Shown: in pieces, positions 45,874 through 57,017 of the stretch
Position numbering within the stretch: position 1 is the stretch's first letter
Layout of the letters: each line of letters begins with the position of its first letter
Source of the DNA: Mesorhizobium sp. 131-2-1
Lineage (GTDB): Bacteria > Pseudomonadota > Alphaproteobacteria > Rhizobiales > Rhizobiaceae
Length of the DNA: 64,000 bases
Direction: 5' to 3'
NCBI RefSeq assembly: GCF_016756535.1
Contig: NZ_AP023247.1
Location: forward strand, 434,001-498,000
The notes under the pieces: model-generated
The model's database searches: none
Told to the model about the DNA's origin: nothing
What the model saw: only the letters and a program-made list of their open reading frames with translations
Position numbers and translations under genes: made by a program

Positions 45874-46023
45874 ATGACCATTTCCGCGCTCACCGTCACT
45901 CCGCTGATCTCGCTGATCGCCGGCGTGCTGATCCTGGTGATGCCCAGGCTCTTGAACTACATCGTGGCGCTCTATCTGATCATCGCCGGCCTGCTCGGAC
46001 TCTTCCCGCATCTCGCCGGCTGA
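45874..46023 (+). CDS. DUF3096 tiny membrane protein
   Basis: A 49-residue protein with two hydrophobic helices (PLISLIAGVLILVMP and LNYIVALYLIIAGLLGLFP), matching the DUF3096 pattern SLIAGVLILVMPRLLNYIVALYL. The ATG at 45874 follows AAAGGA. Such proteins are widespread in proteobacteria with no assigned role. It is alone; the 150 bases upstream contain an imperfect palindrome around CAGCTGCATG (45746-45775), possibly the terminator of the preceding gene. Confidence 0.8.
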   Translation: MTISALTVTPLISLIAGVLILVMPRLLNYIVALYLIIAGLLGLFPHLAG

Positions 46024-46188
46024 CGGTCCGAAAACCGCAATAGCCCACCTTGCGGCCGACGGCCTGCCAGGCCGCCGCCTTCAATTTTCATTTGAGGCTG
46101 TTGTGCCGGGCGATGCGGCAATAGCGCCATTGCTCTGCGTCCAGCTTTTCGCTATGTGCCTCCAAGATGTCTTCGAAGGGGTATTCCT

Positions 46189-46413
46189 ATGGCTGATCAC
46201 ACGCCGACCGGTCCTGTCGAACTGGGCGCGAAGATGGACTATGCCGAGCACGACCGCACCTATGCGGGCTTCTTGGCGCTGGCCAAATACGGTTCGCTCT
46301 TTTGCCTGGCCGTGATTATCTCGATGGCTTTCGGCTTCTTCGTGGGCGGCTTCTTCTCGGCGGTCATCCTCTGGGCCGTGATCCTGGCCGCCGGCGCCTT
46401 CGTTCTGCGGTAG
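46189..46413 (+). CDS. aa3-type cytochrome c oxidase subunit IV
   Basis: A 74-residue protein with the KMDYAEHDRTYAGFLALAKYG lead-in and a double hydrophobic stretch (FCLAVIISMAFGFFVGGFFSAVILWAVILAAGAFVL) that define the bacterial aa3 oxidase subunit IV family. The subunit is a small single-gene accessory of the terminal oxidase and is usually encoded away from the main cox operon. The ATG at 46189 has GAAGGGG upstream. It precedes the pnt operon by about 90 bases and may be transcribed with it. Confidence 0.9.
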   Translation: MADHTPTGPVELGAKMDYAEHDRTYAGFLALAKYGSLFCLAVIISMAFGFFVGGFFSAVILWAVILAAGAFVLR

Positions 46414-46499
46414 ACTCTTCCAAAACCCCTTGCCGATGACGCTACCGGAGGTCCGGCCGGCGCCTTGCGCAGACAGGTTCCAGCCGAAAGGATCATGCG

Positions 46500-47765
46500 G
46501 TGGGACAGACGGTTTTCATCCCTCGTGAGCTCGACGCGAACGAGCAGCGCGTCGCTGCCTCGCCGGACACGGTGAAGCGGCTGGCGGGCCTCGGTTTCGA
46601 CGTCGTCGTCGAAAAAGGCGCGGGCACCGGCTCGCGCATTCCCGACGAGGAATTCGCCAAGGCGGGCGCCGCGATCGGCAAGGCCTCCGACGCCTCGAAG
46701 GCCGATGTGGTGCTGAAGGTGCGCCGTCCGACCGATGCCGAGCTGAAAGGCTACAAGTCGGGTGCGGCCGTCATCGCCATCATGGACCCTTACGGCAACG
46801 ATGCCGCCGTCGCCGCACTGGCCAAGGCCGGCGTCACCGCCTTCTCGATGGAATTCATGCCGCGCATCACCCGCGCGCAGTCGATGGACGTCCTGTCCTC
46901 GCAGGCCAATCTCGCCGGCTACCAGGCAGTCATCGACGCCGCTGCCGAATATGACCGCGCGCTGCCGATGATGATGACGGCGGCCGGCACCGTGCCGGCG
47001 GCCAAGGCCTTCATCATGGGCGTCGGCGTCGCCGGCCTGCAGGCCATCGCCACCGCGCGACGGCTCGGCGCCGTGGTCACGGCGACCGACGTGCGTCCGG
47101 CGGTGAAGGAGCAGGTGCAGTCGCTCGGCGCGAAATTCCTGGCGGTCGAGGACGAGGAGTTCAAGGCGGCCGAGACGGCGGGCGGCTACGCCAAGGAAAT
47201 GTCCAAGGAATACCAGGCCAAGCAGGCGGCGCTAACGGCAGAGCACATCGCCAAGCAGGATATCGTCATCACCACGGCGCTGATCCCCGGCCGTCCGGCG
47301 CCGAAGCTGGTCTCGGCCGCGATGGTCGCCTCGATGAAGCCGGGCTCGGTGATCGTCGACCTCGCGGTCGAGCGCGGCGGCAATGTCGAGGGAGCGGTGC
47401 CCGGCAAGGTCGTGACCACGGAGAACGGCGTCAAGATCGTCGGCCATCTCAACGTGCCCGGCCGCGTCGCGGCTTCGGCCTCGCTGCTCTACGCCAAGAA
47501 CCTTTTTGCTTTCCTCGAGACGCTGGTCGACAAGGAGAGCAAGACGCTTGCCATCAAGCGCGACGACGAGCTGGTCAAGGCGACCATGCTGACCGATGGC
47601 GGCAAGGTCGTGCATCCCGCCTTCGCCAAGGCGGTCGAAGAGCCCCGCGTCGAACCGGCCGCAGTCCCGGCGACGACGATGGTCGCCGATGCCTCGGCCA
47701 AACCTGCTGTGAAGAAGGCCGCGGCGAAGAAACCTACCGCTGCCAAGCCGAAGGGGATCGCGTGA
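46500..47765 (+). CDS. pntAA: NAD(P) transhydrogenase subunit alpha part 1 (PntAA)
   Basis: A 421-residue soluble NAD(H)-binding domain I of the proton-translocating transhydrogenase, which makes NADPH from NADH using the proton gradient. Typical blocks are [40 protein letters not shown], the Rossmann motif [27 protein letters not shown], and [13 protein letters not shown]. The extra C-terminus (about 375-421) is Ala/Lys/Pro rich and probably a linker to PntAB. The start is GTG at 46500. The split of alpha into two genes is the alphaproteobacterial form. The stop overlaps the pntAB start. Confidence 0.96.
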   Translation: MGQTVFIPRELDANEQRVAASPDTVKRLAGLGFDVVVEKGAGTGSRIPDEEFAKAGAAIGKASDASKADVVLKVRRPTDAELKGYKSGAAVIAIMDPYGNDAAVAALAKAGVTAFSMEFMPRITRAQSMDVLSSQANLAGYQAVIDAAAEYDRALPMMMTAAGTVPAAKAFIMGVGVAGLQAIATARRLGAVVTATDVRPAVKEQVQSLGAKFLAVEDEEFKAAETAGGYAKEMSKEYQAKQAALTAEHIAKQDIVITTALIPGRPAPKLVSAAMVASMKPGSVIVDLAVERGGNVEGAVPGKVVTTENGVKIVGHLNVPGRVAASASLLYAKNLFAFLETLVDKESKTLAIKRDDELVKATMLTDGGKVVHPAFAKAVEEPRVEPAAVPATTMVADASAKPAVKKAAAKKPTAAKPKGIA

Positions 47766-48184
47766 TGGACGCCTTGCAGAAAGCCCTTGACCAGCTCGAC
47801 CAGGCGACCGCCGCCGTCAGGCTCGCGGTGCAGGACCTGGCCACCGCTCCCGGCGCCGAGGCGGCGGGTGACGCCGCCCATGCGCTCTCCGGCGGCGCCA
47901 TCGACCCGTTCGTCTTCCGCTTCGCCATTTTCGTGCTGGCGATCTTCGTCGGCTACTATGTCGTCTGGTCGGTGACGCCGGCGCTGCACACGCCGCTGAT
48001 GGCCGTCACCAACGCCATCTCCTCGGTGATCGTGGTCGGCGCGTTGCTCGCCGTCGGCATCTCGGCCTCCGGCCTTGCCACGGGCTTCGGCTTCGTTGCG
48101 CTGATGCTCGTCTCCGTCAACATCTTCGGCGGCTTCCTCGTCACCCAGCGCATGCTGGCGATGTACAAGAAGAAGGACAAGTGA
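47765..48184 (+). CDS. pntAB: NAD(P) transhydrogenase subunit alpha part 2 (PntAB)
   Basis: A 139-residue membrane piece of the transhydrogenase proton channel, with three to four helices ([63 protein letters not shown]). The segment [19 protein letters not shown] is the family signature. The N-terminus has a 45-residue amphipathic lead. ATG at 47765 or the adjacent GTG at 47762 both overlap the pntAA stop. pntB begins one base after its stop. Confidence 0.95.
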   Translation: MDALQKALDQLDQATAAVRLAVQDLATAPGAEAAGDAAHALSGGAIDPFVFRFAIFVLAIFVGYYVVWSVTPALHTPLMAVTNAISSVIVVGALLAVGISASGLATGFGFVALMLVSVNIFGGFLVTQRMLAMYKKKDK

Positions 48185-48185
48185 C

Positions 48186-49583
<1,398 letters not shown>

Positions 49584-49610
49584 TCCGGCCAGCACCCTCA
49601 GATGCATGAG

Positions 49611-49639
49611 AAAAAGCCCGGCTCCGCGCCGGGCTTTTT
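49611..49639. terminator. Intrinsic terminator after pntB
   Basis: AAAAAGCCCGGC, loop, GCCGGGCTTTTT: a 12-base perfect stem with A and T tracts on both sides. It serves pntB and, in the other direction, the end of the MarR gene operon at 49659. Confidence 0.92.
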
Positions 49640-49658
49640 GTATCCCGCCGTCCGCGCC

Positions 49659-50120
49659 TTACGCCAGCTTCGCCAGAAGGCGCATGAAGGTGGCGGCCTC
49701 CTTGGCCGACAGCGGCGCCAGAGTTTCCTCCGTGATGGCGCGAGCAAGCGGGATCAGACGCTCGATCGCCTCACGGCCCTGCGCCGTCAGGTTGACCAGC
49801 AGGCGGCGCTTGTCGACTTCGTGCTTTGAGACCTCCACAAGGCCGCGCGCCTTCAGCCGGTCGATGACGCCTTTCACCGTCGCGGCGTCCATGGCGATGA
49901 AGGTGCCGAGCTGATTCTGCGAGCTCTCGCCGATGTCGTGGAGCTTGGCGAGCGCAGCGAACTGCGGCGGCGTCAGATCGGCGATTTGCGCGGCGAAGAT
50001 CGCGACGTGGCGCTGATGCGCCTTGCGCAGGATGAAGCCGACCTGATCCTGCAAATGATAGCCGTTTTCGTCCGGCTCCTCGGCCTCGACGAGACGCAGC
50101 AGATTGTCCTCGCCGCTCAT
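49659..50120 (-). CDS. MarR-family regulator closing the nicotinate-type operon
   Basis: A 153-residue MarR protein. The winged helix is visible in LTPPQFAALAKLHDIGESSQNQLGTFIAMDAATVKGVIDRLKARGLVEVSKHEVDKRRLLVNLTAQG. It is the last gene of the leftward operon, and its ATG at 50120 overlaps the preceding stop (ATGA). In known aerobic nicotinate degraders the pathway is repressed by MarR proteins (NicR in Pseudomonas, BpsR in Bordetella) that respond to 6-hydroxynicotinate. A similar role here is inferred from context. A palindrome at 56830-56847 in the operon promoter is the candidate operator. Confidence 0.9.
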   Translation of the reverse strand: MSGEDNLLRLVEAEEPDENGYHLQDQVGFILRKAHQRHVAIFAAQIADLTPPQFAALAKLHDIGESSQNQLGTFIAMDAATVKGVIDRLKARGLVEVSKHEVDKRRLLVNLTAQGREAIERLIPLARAITEETLAPLSAKEAATFMRLLAKLA

Positions 50121-50701
50121 CTCAACCCGTCCCACGCCTTGATGTCCTCGGCCACGAGGCCGCCCATGCGATCATGCACGCGCGGGCCGCAGGTCATGGC
50201 GAGGCAGAACAGGATCTCGTCGGGACGCGGCCCGTCGCTGACGCCGACCTCCATGGCGTCGAAATGGCTGCGCACATAGGCGGCGTTGATGTGGCCGAGC
50301 GGCACGTCGAGCCGCGAACCGAAGGCGCCGACCTTCTTGGCCGACGGCACGATCGCCTTGGCGCCGCCCAGGCGCTCGCGCATGGCGTAGCCACCGGGCA
50401 CGTGCCAGAGCGCGCCGTGCTCCAGCTCGCCGGCGGAGCCGACGATGGCGCCCTTGCCGTAGCCATCGATCTCCTTCACGTCGCCACCGAGCGCCGCGAT
50501 CAGCCGATCTGCCAGCATCAGGCCGAGCGGCTTCAAGTCGTCCATGGCGCCCTGCAGCTCTTCGACGTAGCGGCCGGCGAAGGGGTTCTTCACCACGGCA
50601 AGGGCGGCGGCGCGGCGGCGTGGCTGCTTCGCCATCGGACCGCCGTCGTGAAATATCTCTTCAGTCAGGACCGCGATCTTGCGGATCGGAAATTCAGGCA
50701 T
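50117..50701 (-). CDS. Amino acid synthesis (AA_synth, PF06684) family protein
   Basis: A 194-residue protein of the so-called amino acid synthesis family, whose real reaction is not established. Typical segments are FPIRKIAVLTEEIFHDGG at the N-terminus, VKNPFAGRYVEEL, GYGKGAIVGSAGELEHGALWHVPGG, AIVPSAKKVGAFGSRLDVPLGHINAAYVRSH and GPRPDEILFCLAMTCGPRVHDRMGG. No metal or nucleotide motif is obvious; conserved Lys, His and Glu residues could be catalytic. It overlaps UPF0280 (eight bases) and the MarR gene (four bases). Its fixed place after the ring-reductase homologue makes it a candidate for a ring-opening or later step. Confidence 0.85.
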   Translation of the reverse strand: MPEFPIRKIAVLTEEIFHDGGPMAKQPRRRAAALAVVKNPFAGRYVEELQGAMDDLKPLGLMLADRLIAALGGDVKEIDGYGKGAIVGSAGELEHGALWHVPGGYAMRERLGGAKAIVPSAKKVGAFGSRLDVPLGHINAAYVRSHFDAMEVGVSDGPRPDEILFCLAMTCGPRVHDRMGGLVAEDIKAWDGLR

Positions 50702-51578
50702 GGGCAGTTTCCTTCGCTTTGTGCTTGTTGGGCGCGACGAGCGCCACGGAACCACTGATGCGTGTCTCACCGGCAAGGAAAAGCGCCGAGGCGGCGACCA
50801 GGCCGCGCCGGCGAAACTCTTCGGCGACGGCAAGCCCGTTGTCCAGCGCCCGCGCCACCTCGCCCTGCGAAAGCGCCCCGACGCCCTGTGTCACCAGCAG
50901 GTCGCCGAGATCGCTGTCGGGCGCAAGATCGCGTGCCGGCACGCGCGTGATGGCAGCGTGTCCGGGCAGATCGACGGCGTTGGCGATGAGCGTTGCCGCG
51001 GCGTCGGCCTCGGCGCCGGTCCGCGCCAGCACGGTGACGGCGTCGGCGATGCCGAGCGAAAACGAGCGGCCGCGCCAGCCGCTGGTCGCGACGCCGCGTA
51101 CGCCATCTTCGGCATGAACGGTGATGCGGTCGGCAAGGCCATGCCCGGTGCCGGCTATGGCCAAGGTCATCAATTGTCCGGCGCCAAGATGGAAGGCGCT
51201 GTCGCCGCCATTGTTGACATAGGCGCGGTCGAGCTTTCGTCCGGCAAGCAGCGCCGCAAGAATTTCGTCGGCTACCGATCCGGCGACGGCCGCCATCGGC
51301 GTGATGAATGTTTCCGCCAGCGGCGCGACAGCGGCCTCCATGCGGCGCGCGGTCGGCCCGGCAAAGGCGCGAAGGCGCAAGGCGGCCGGGCGGCGCAGCT
51401 CGGGAAGCTCCACGACCAGTTCCGGCAGAATCGTCTGGAAGCGCGCGAGGGCCTGACCGTAGGCGGCGCGGCATTCGCCCGCCTCGCCAAAGACCTCGAC
51501 GACCAGGTCGATCGGCCCATGGTTGAGGTGAAGCCGCCTGCCGTCGGCGAGCCAGTGCGCCTGCGGGCCGGTCATCAT
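50694..51578 (-). CDS. UPF0280 family protein (ApbE-like fold)
   Basis: A 294-residue UPF0280 protein. It shows AYVNNGGDSAFHLGAGQLMTLAIAG, ATSGWRGRSFSLGIADAVTVLA, and DLGDLLVTQGVGALSQGEVARALDNG, typical of the family. From general knowledge the family is placed with ApbE-like flavin transferases by fold; the NNGGD motif recalls the ApbE nucleotide site, so FMN attachment or flavin handling is one possibility. The start at 51578 overlaps the reductase stop (ATGA); a second ATG follows one codon on. It sits between the 6-hydroxynicotinate reductase homologue and AA_synth. Function is otherwise unknown. Confidence 0.85.
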   Translation of the reverse strand: MMTGPQAHWLADGRRLHLNHGPIDLVVEVFGEAGECRAAYGQALARFQTILPELVVELPELRRPAALRLRAFAGPTARRMEAAVAPLAETFITPMAAVAGSVADEILAALLAGRKLDRAYVNNGGDSAFHLGAGQLMTLAIAGTGHGLADRITVHAEDGVRGVATSGWRGRSFSLGIADAVTVLARTGAEADAAATLIANAVDLPGHAAITRVPARDLAPDSDLGDLLVTQGVGALSQGEVARALDNGLAVAEEFRRRGLVAASALFLAGETRISGSVALVAPNKHKAKETAHA

Positions 51579-53116
51579 CCGGCCCCGTTCGCCGCGGCAC
51601 GCCGCAGCTGCGCCAGCGGCGGCCAGGGGTTGTTGACCGCGGCGCCGGCGCCACGGCGGGGATTGAGATACTCGCCGCCCCTGGCGAGGATATCCTCGAC
51701 GCTGCGTATCTCCGCCTCGTAGCCGCCCAACCTGACATAGTCGTCGCGGCGCAAGGTGAACTCGATCGGCGCCACCAGCGCCGGTGTCGGCACATAGCCG
51801 AAGGCGCCTTCCGGCACGCGGGTGACGTCGACCATCAGCGTGATGCCGCCGCCCGGCCAGACATAGACCGGCGCGCCGCCTACCGTCACGTAAGTCCTCA
51901 GGCCCTGCACCGAGCGGGTGAGGTTGACCGGGTTCTCGGTGACGCCGGCGCGCAGCGAGCCGCCGGCGCCGCCTATGAACAGCACGGTGCACAGCGCCGG
52001 CTCGCAATTGTCCTCGATCAGCCCGACCGATTTCTGCAGCCGCTCGGGGAACGGTTTTTGGACGGGCTTTAGCTCATCGTCGAGCTCGTAATAGGCGAAC
52101 TGCTCGCCGGTGGTGGAAACCATCAGCAGCGACAGGCCAGGCCGCGCGCCCTTCTTGGCGTTCCATTCGCCGAGGATCGACAGCGGATCGGAAATCGTGG
52201 TGCCGCCCCAGCCGAGGCCGGGCTCCGAGACCTTGAAATAGCGGCCGGGCGTCGAGCGGCGGCCGATGATTTTTATCCCCGTATCCTGCCAGCCCAGCAC
52301 CTTGCCGGCCTGATGCTCGGAGACGACGCCGGTGATGTGGTCGTCGACCACCACCACCTCGTCGACCAGACCGCGCCATTGCGTGGCGAACATGCCGATG
52401 GTGGCCGAGCCGCAGCCGACGCGCATGCGGTGCTCGACCTTGCCGTCGATGACCGGCGGTTTGCCGGCCTCGACGATTACCGTTGCGCCGCCGTCGATGG
52501 TGAGCTCCACCGGCTTGCGGTTGCAGAGGTTGAGCAGCGCGTCGCAGGTCGCGCGGCCCTCCGCCTTGGAGCCGCCGGTCAGGTGATGCACGCCGCCGAG
52601 CGACAGCATCTGCGAGCCGTATTCGCCTGTCGTGACATGGCCGATCGCCTCGCCTTCGGAGCGCACGGTTGCCGTCTCGTCACCGATGTGACGGTCGGTG
52701 TCGATCTTCACCTTGACGCCGCAGTAGGAGAAGATGCCCTCGGTGACGACGGTGACGAGATCGACGCCCTCGACCTCCTGGCTGACGATGAATGGCGCGG
52801 GTTTGTAGTCGGGATAGGTGGTGCCGGCGCCGATGGCGCTGACGAAGCGCCGGCCGGTGTTGACCAGTTCGCCGTTCCAGGCCTCGCCCTCGGCGACGAA
52901 CGGTACGACCGCGCCGCCGGTCTCGGCCGCGTGGTCGAGGATGGTCAGCGGATCCATGCGCACGATGCGGCCGCCGACATTGCCGTAGCGGTCGCAGGCG
53001 CCGGTGCGGCCGTCGGCGATGTAGCACATGACCGGGCAGGCATCGCAGCGGATCTTCTCCGCCACCTGCTTCTCGCCCGGGTCGTGCGTCTCAAAACGTT
53101 CGGCGAGCTCGCTCAT
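51575..53116 (-). CDS. hnr: 6-hydroxynicotinate reductase homologue
   Basis: A 513-residue protein of the 6-hydroxynicotinate reductase family. That enzyme reduces 6-hydroxynicotinate to 6-oxo-1,4,5,6-tetrahydronicotinate, the key step of the reductive route first worked out in Eubacterium barkeri. The N-terminus has four cysteines, C24, C27, C31 and C41 (CDACPVMC ... GAC), for an iron-sulfur cluster. Further family segments are [32 protein letters not shown], and [30 protein letters not shown]. Its start overlaps the Mo-hydroxylase stop. Divergent homologues might act on other N-heterocycles, so the substrate call rests on the family plus the neighbouring nicotinamidase. Confidence 0.82.
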   Translation of the reverse strand: MSELAERFETHDPGEKQVAEKIRCDACPVMCYIADGRTGACDRYGNVGGRIVRMDPLTILDHAAETGGAVVPFVAEGEAWNGELVNTGRRFVSAIGAGTTYPDYKPAPFIVSQEVEGVDLVTVVTEGIFSYCGVKVKIDTDRHIGDETATVRSEGEAIGHVTTGEYGSQMLSLGGVHHLTGGSKAEGRATCDALLNLCNRKPVELTIDGGATVIVEAGKPPVIDGKVEHRMRVGCGSATIGMFATQWRGLVDEVVVVDDHITGVVSEHQAGKVLGWQDTGIKIIGRRSTPGRYFKVSEPGLGWGGTTISDPLSILGEWNAKKGARPGLSLLMVSTTGEQFAYYELDDELKPVQKPFPERLQKSVGLIEDNCEPALCTVLFIGGAGGSLRAGVTENPVNLTRSVQGLRTYVTVGGAPVYVWPGGGITLMVDVTRVPEGAFGYVPTPALVAPIEFTLRRDDYVRLGGYEAEIRSVEDILARGGEYLNPRRGAGAAVNNPWPPLAQLRRAAANGAG

Positions 53117-55908
53117 CGGCGTGCCTCCTTGTCGCGGATCGCCGCGCGGATGCGGCTCGGTGTCGCCGGCACCTTGGTGACCAGCACGCCGGTGGCGTGG
53201 CGGATGGCGTTGAGGATCGCCGGCGCGGTCGGGATCAGCACGTGCTCGCCCAGGCCCTTGGCGCCGAAGGGCCCTTCCGGGTCCGGAACCTCGACCAGTA
53301 TGTGCTCGACCGGCGGCACGTCGCCGATGGTCGGGATGAGGTAGTCGTGCAGGTTCTCGGTGCGGCCGGGGATGTATTCCTCCATCAGCGCCATGCCGAT
53401 GCCTTGCGCGATGCCGCCCTCGATCTGACCTTCGACCAGCAGCGGATTGATCGCCTTGCCGACATCGTGCGCGGCGGTGATCTTGATCAGCTTTACGGTG
53501 CCCAGCTTGAGATCGACCTCCAGCTCGGCGATCTGCGCGCCATAGCCATAGACGGCGTAAGGCTTGCCCTGGCCCTTGGCGTCCAACGGCAGCGTCGGCG
53601 GGTCGTAGGTTTCTTCCGCAACGAACACCAGCCCGTCGGCATCGGCCTTCAGCTCAGACAGGTCGATCCGCCGTGTCGCGTCGCCTTCGCGAATGAAGAC
53701 GCCGAAGCCGTCGAGCGCGATGGTCGCCCGGTCAGAGACATTGGCGAAGCGCAGGATTTTTTCACGCAGCGCGCGGCCTGCCTTCTCGGCTGCCTTGCCG
53801 GTCACAAAAGTCTGGCGCGAGGCGGACGTCTTGCCGGCGTCGGGCGTGATCGCTGTATCGGCGCCCTTCAGGCGGAATTTTTCCAGCGGCAGGCCGAGCG
53901 CGTCGGCGCAGATCTGGCTGATGACGGTATTCGATCCCTGGCCGATATCGACGGCGCCCTGGTGCAGCACGACCTCGCCCGCGGCCGAGATGCCGACCTT
54001 GATGGTCGAGGGGTTGGGCAGCGAGGTGTTGCCGCAGCCATACCAGCAGGAAGCCACGCCGACGCCTCGCTTTCTGTCCTCGTTGCTGGCATTGAACGCC
54101 GCGACCTCGGCGAGCGAGCGGGCCCAATGCGGGCGCAGCGACTCCAGGCATTCGCCGATGCCGACGCCAGACTCCAGGCGCTGGCCGGTCACCGTTTCGG
54201 TGCCGTTACGAAGGCAGTTTCTAAGGCGGAAATCGAGGCGATCCATGCCGAGCTTGCCGGCGAGCTCATCGTAGAGCGTCTCCTGCATGATCGTCGCCTG
54301 CGGCACGCCGAAGCCGCGGAAGGCGCCGGAGATCGGGCCGTTGGTGTGGATGGCGCGGCCCTCGGCGCGGTAGTTCGGCGTCAAATAGGGGCCGGAGGCA
54401 TGCACCGGCACGCGATTGGCGACGGTCGGGCCCCAACTGGCATAGGCGCCGGTGTTGAAATCGCCGGAAAAGACCATGCCGGTGACGCGGCCGCCGACAT
54501 CGGCGCCGATCGTCGCCTGCATTTCGGCGGGATGACGCTTGGTGGTCGAGACCATCGATTCGTTGCGGGTGTAGGCAAGGGCCGCCGGGCGGCCCGTCTT
54601 CATCGCCACCAGGCCGATGAGAGGCTGCAGCGAGACGTCGAGCTTGGAGCCGAAGCCGCCGCCGGTGGCGGTCGGCACGATGCGCACCTTGTCTGCGGGA
54701 AGACCGAGCACCTTTGCCGTGTCGTCGCGGTCCATATAGGGCGCCTGCGTGCAGGCGACGACGACGAGCGTGTCGCCGTCCATGTAAGCATAGCCGGCTT
54801 CCGGCTCGATATAGGCGTGCTCGACATAGGAGGTTTCGATGGCGCCGGACACGGTGACCGCGGCACCGGCCAGGGCGGCGTCAGGATCGCCGCGTTCGAC
54901 AAAGCCGGAGGTGAGCAGGTTCGCGAGGCGGTGTGGATGAAGTAGCGCCGCGCCATCGGCTTTCGCATCGCAGGGCTGCAGGGCGTGCGGCAGTTCGGTC
55001 CAGGAGACCGGAAAGTCCGTCAGGTCGAGATCGAGGATCGCCTCACGCTCGCCAGCAACCAGCGCCACCGCCTCGCCGCGAAAGCGCGCGAAGCCTTCCG
55101 CGAGGGCCGGCTGGTCGGCGAAGGGACCGATGACGCCGAAGCAGTTGTGGCCGGGAATGTCGGCGGCCGTGAAGACGCCGGCGATGCCGTGGCGGGCGTC
55201 CGCCCAGGCTTCAAGATCGCCGAAGGCGAAGCGGGCATGGTAGTGCGGCGAGCGGACCACAAGTACGGCCAAAGCATCGGCCGGGAAGGAGTCGCCGCCA
55301 AACTTCTCGTCGCCGGTGACCTTCGGCACGCCATCGAGGCGGATCGGCGAGGCGCCGACGGCGCGGCCAGCTTCTGGCATGCGAGGATCGAGGCTGTCGA
55401 CACGACGCGATGCGTCCATGACGGCGGCGATGATCTTGCGGTAGCCGGTGCAGCGGCACAGCACGCCGCCCAACGCGTCCTGCGTCTCGGCCTCGCTCGG
55501 CTGGGGATTGCGTTCGAGAAGTGCGGTCGCCGCCACCAGCAGGCCCGGCGTGCAGATGCCGCATTGCGCCGCGCCATGCTCCAGGAACGAGGCCTGCAGC
55601 GCCGACAGCCTGCCATTCGCAAGACCCTCGACGGTGGTGACGGCCGCGCCCGACACGGAAGCCGCCGGCACCAGGCAGGCGCAGACCGGGTTGCCGTCGA
55701 CCAGCACGGTGCAGGCACCGCAGTCGCCGGCATCGCAGCCGACCTTGGTGCCGGTCAGCCGCAATTCGTCGCGCAACACCTGGGAAAGGCGACGTACCGG
55801 CGGCACGGCGACGCTGACGGCAGCGCCGTTGACCTTGAAGGCGATGTCGGTGTGTTCCACGCTCATGCCGGGATGGACTTCGTTCATCTGAGGCTGAACT
55901 TTGCTCAT
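53113..55908 (-). CDS. Molybdenum hydroxylase, fused 2Fe-2S + molybdopterin subunit (nicotinate dehydrogenase candidate)
   Basis: A 931-residue xanthine-oxidase-family subunit in which the small iron-sulfur protein is fused to the N-terminus of the catalytic subunit. The 2Fe-2S cysteines are C58, C63, C66, C78 and C116, C119, C151, C153 ([15 protein letters not shown]). The molybdopterin part starts near residue 185 and shows [36 protein letters not shown], and [10 protein letters not shown] with the catalytic Glu. These residues fit an N-heterocycle hydroxylase. The neighbouring reductase homologue and nicotinamidase point to nicotinate C6 hydroxylation. It is distinct from XdhAB at 4-8 kb, and no dedicated XdhC-like gene is in this operon. 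It overlaps both flanking genes by four bases. Confidence 0.85.
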   Translation of the reverse strand: MSKVQPQMNEVHPGMSVEHTDIAFKVNGAAVSVAVPPVRRLSQVLRDELRLTGTKVGCDAGDCGACTVLVDGNPVCACLVPAASVSGAAVTTVEGLANGRLSALQASFLEHGAAQCGICTPGLLVAATALLERNPQPSEAETQDALGGVLCRCTGYRKIIAAVMDASRRVDSLDPRMPEAGRAVGASPIRLDGVPKVTGDEKFGGDSFPADALAVLVVRSPHYHARFAFGDLEAWADARHGIAGVFTAADIPGHNCFGVIGPFADQPALAEGFARFRGEAVALVAGEREAILDLDLTDFPVSWTELPHALQPCDAKADGAALLHPHRLANLLTSGFVERGDPDAALAGAAVTVSGAIETSYVEHAYIEPEAGYAYMDGDTLVVVACTQAPYMDRDDTAKVLGLPADKVRIVPTATGGGFGSKLDVSLQPLIGLVAMKTGRPAALAYTRNESMVSTTKRHPAEMQATIGADVGGRVTGMVFSGDFNTGAYASWGPTVANRVPVHASGPYLTPNYRAEGRAIHTNGPISGAFRGFGVPQATIMQETLYDELAGKLGMDRLDFRLRNCLRNGTETVTGQRLESGVGIGECLESLRPHWARSLAEVAAFNASNEDRKRGVGVASCWYGCGNTSLPNPSTIKVGISAAGEVVLHQGAVDIGQGSNTVISQICADALGLPLEKFRLKGADTAITPDAGKTSASRQTFVTGKAAEKAGRALREKILRFANVSDRATIALDGFGVFIREGDATRRIDLSELKADADGLVFVAEETYDPPTLPLDAKGQGKPYAVYGYGAQIAELEVDLKLGTVKLIKITAAHDVGKAINPLLVEGQIEGGIAQGIGMALMEEYIPGRTENLHDYLIPTIGDVPPVEHILVEVPDPEGPFGAKGLGEHVLIPTAPAILNAIRHATGVLVTKVPATPSRIRAAIRDKEARR

Positions 55909-56765
55909 GCGGCCACCTTGTCGCCAGCAGCGTGGCCGATGGCGCCGAGCACGGCGCGGGCGACGATCTCGCGCGCCGCATCCAGCCGGTATTCGGCGCT
56001 GCCGCGCACGTCGGCGATCGGCGACAGTTCGTCGATCGGCGCGGCGAGCACGGCATGGGAAATGGCGTCGTTGGCCGGCAGGCCGAGCAAGGCCGCCTCG
56101 ACGCCCGCAAGGCGCTTGGCGACCGCCGAGCAGGCGCCGACGGCGACGGCCGCCTCGGCGACCACGCCGTCCTCGACGACGAGGCGCGCCGCCGCCATGG
56201 CGATGGAGATGACCAGATAGCGCCGCGCGCCGAGCTTGACGAAAGTCGATGTGCCGCCGGCCGCCCGCTTCGGGACCCGGATGGCGGTGACCATCTCGCC
56301 CGACGCCAGGGCGGTGCGGCGATTGCCGAGGATGAATTCGCCGAGCGGCAGACGGCGCGCTGCCTTGGCCGAGCGCAGTTCGACCTCGGCGTCGAGCACC
56401 AGCAGTGGCGGCACGCCATCGGCGGCGGGCGAGGCGTTGCAGAGATTGCCGGCGATCGAGGCGACATTCTGTATCTGAACCGAGCCGACTTCGCGCGCGG
56501 CCGCCTTCAGCGCATCGAAGGCGCCCGGCAGCGGATGGCGGACCAGATCGGTCCAGGTGGTTCGCGCGCCGATCAGCCAGTGCGTCTCGCTTTCAGCGAT
56601 GCCGCGCAGGGCCGTCAGGCCGTTGATGTCGAGGATGTTTTCGCGAAACGGCTTGTTGCCTTGCGCCGGATAGAAATCGGTGCCGCCCGCCAGGATGCGC
56701 CAGCGATCCTCGCCAAGCAAGGCGAGCGCCTCGTCGACCGTGGTGGGTTTCGCGTAACGGATCAC
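55905..56765 (-). CDS. FAD-binding subunit of the molybdenum hydroxylase
   Basis: A 286-residue protein of the CO-dehydrogenase medium-chain/FAD family, providing electron exit for the fused subunit downstream. Visible are [11 protein letters not shown] (first FAD loop), [28 protein letters not shown] (second FAD motif and a conserved Gly-Asn-Leu), and the C-terminal CO_deh_flav domain ([37 protein letters not shown]). GTG at 56765 follows GGAAGG and gives the normal length. It is the first gene of the six-gene leftward operon, with its promoter in the 252-base space shared with pncA. Confidence 0.9.
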   Translation of the reverse strand: MIRYAKPTTVDEALALLGEDRWRILAGGTDFYPAQGNKPFRENILDINGLTALRGIAESETHWLIGARTTWTDLVRHPLPGAFDALKAAAREVGSVQIQNVASIAGNLCNASPAADGVPPLLVLDAEVELRSAKAARRLPLGEFILGNRRTALASGEMVTAIRVPKRAAGGTSTFVKLGARRYLVISIAMAAARLVVEDGVVAEAAVAVGACSAVAKRLAGVEAALLGLPANDAISHAVLAAPIDELSPIADVRGSAEYRLDAAREIVARAVLGAIGHAAGDKVAA

Positions 56766-56829
56766 GCTTTGCCTTCCCAGAAAAAGGGGCCTTTGCGAGG
56801 GAACCTGCCGGCGCTCCACCGGTCAAAAT

Positions 56830-56847
56830 TCATTCGTATGCAAATGA
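56830..56847. promoter_or_regulatory. Candidate MarR operator in the divergent pncA/Mo-hydroxylase promoter
   Basis: TCATTCGTATGCAAATGA is an inverted repeat matching at 14 of 18 positions (CATTyGyATrCrAATG core). It lies 65 bases upstream of the operon's first start and in the space shared with pncA. The size and AT-rich ends fit MarR-family operators. The regulator encoded at the end of the operon is the natural candidate to bind it. Confidence 0.6.
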
Positions 56848-57017
56848 TATCAAGTCGGCGGCAATTGTCAAAGCCGGAGTTTCCGGCCTCCGCATCGGCG
56901 AGTGGTTCCACGCGAATGTTATGCCGTTGGAGGTTGACGTCGCCGGTCATCTGGTCAAGTTTCTGCCTCCGGTCGCGACAGCGGCATTTACTTGAGCCCA
57001 CGCTGAGGAGGAGGCCC

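Noticed and set aside
53197..54945. 582-residue open frame opposite the molybdenum hydroxylase
   Set aside because: Antisense shadow of a conserved catalytic subunit.
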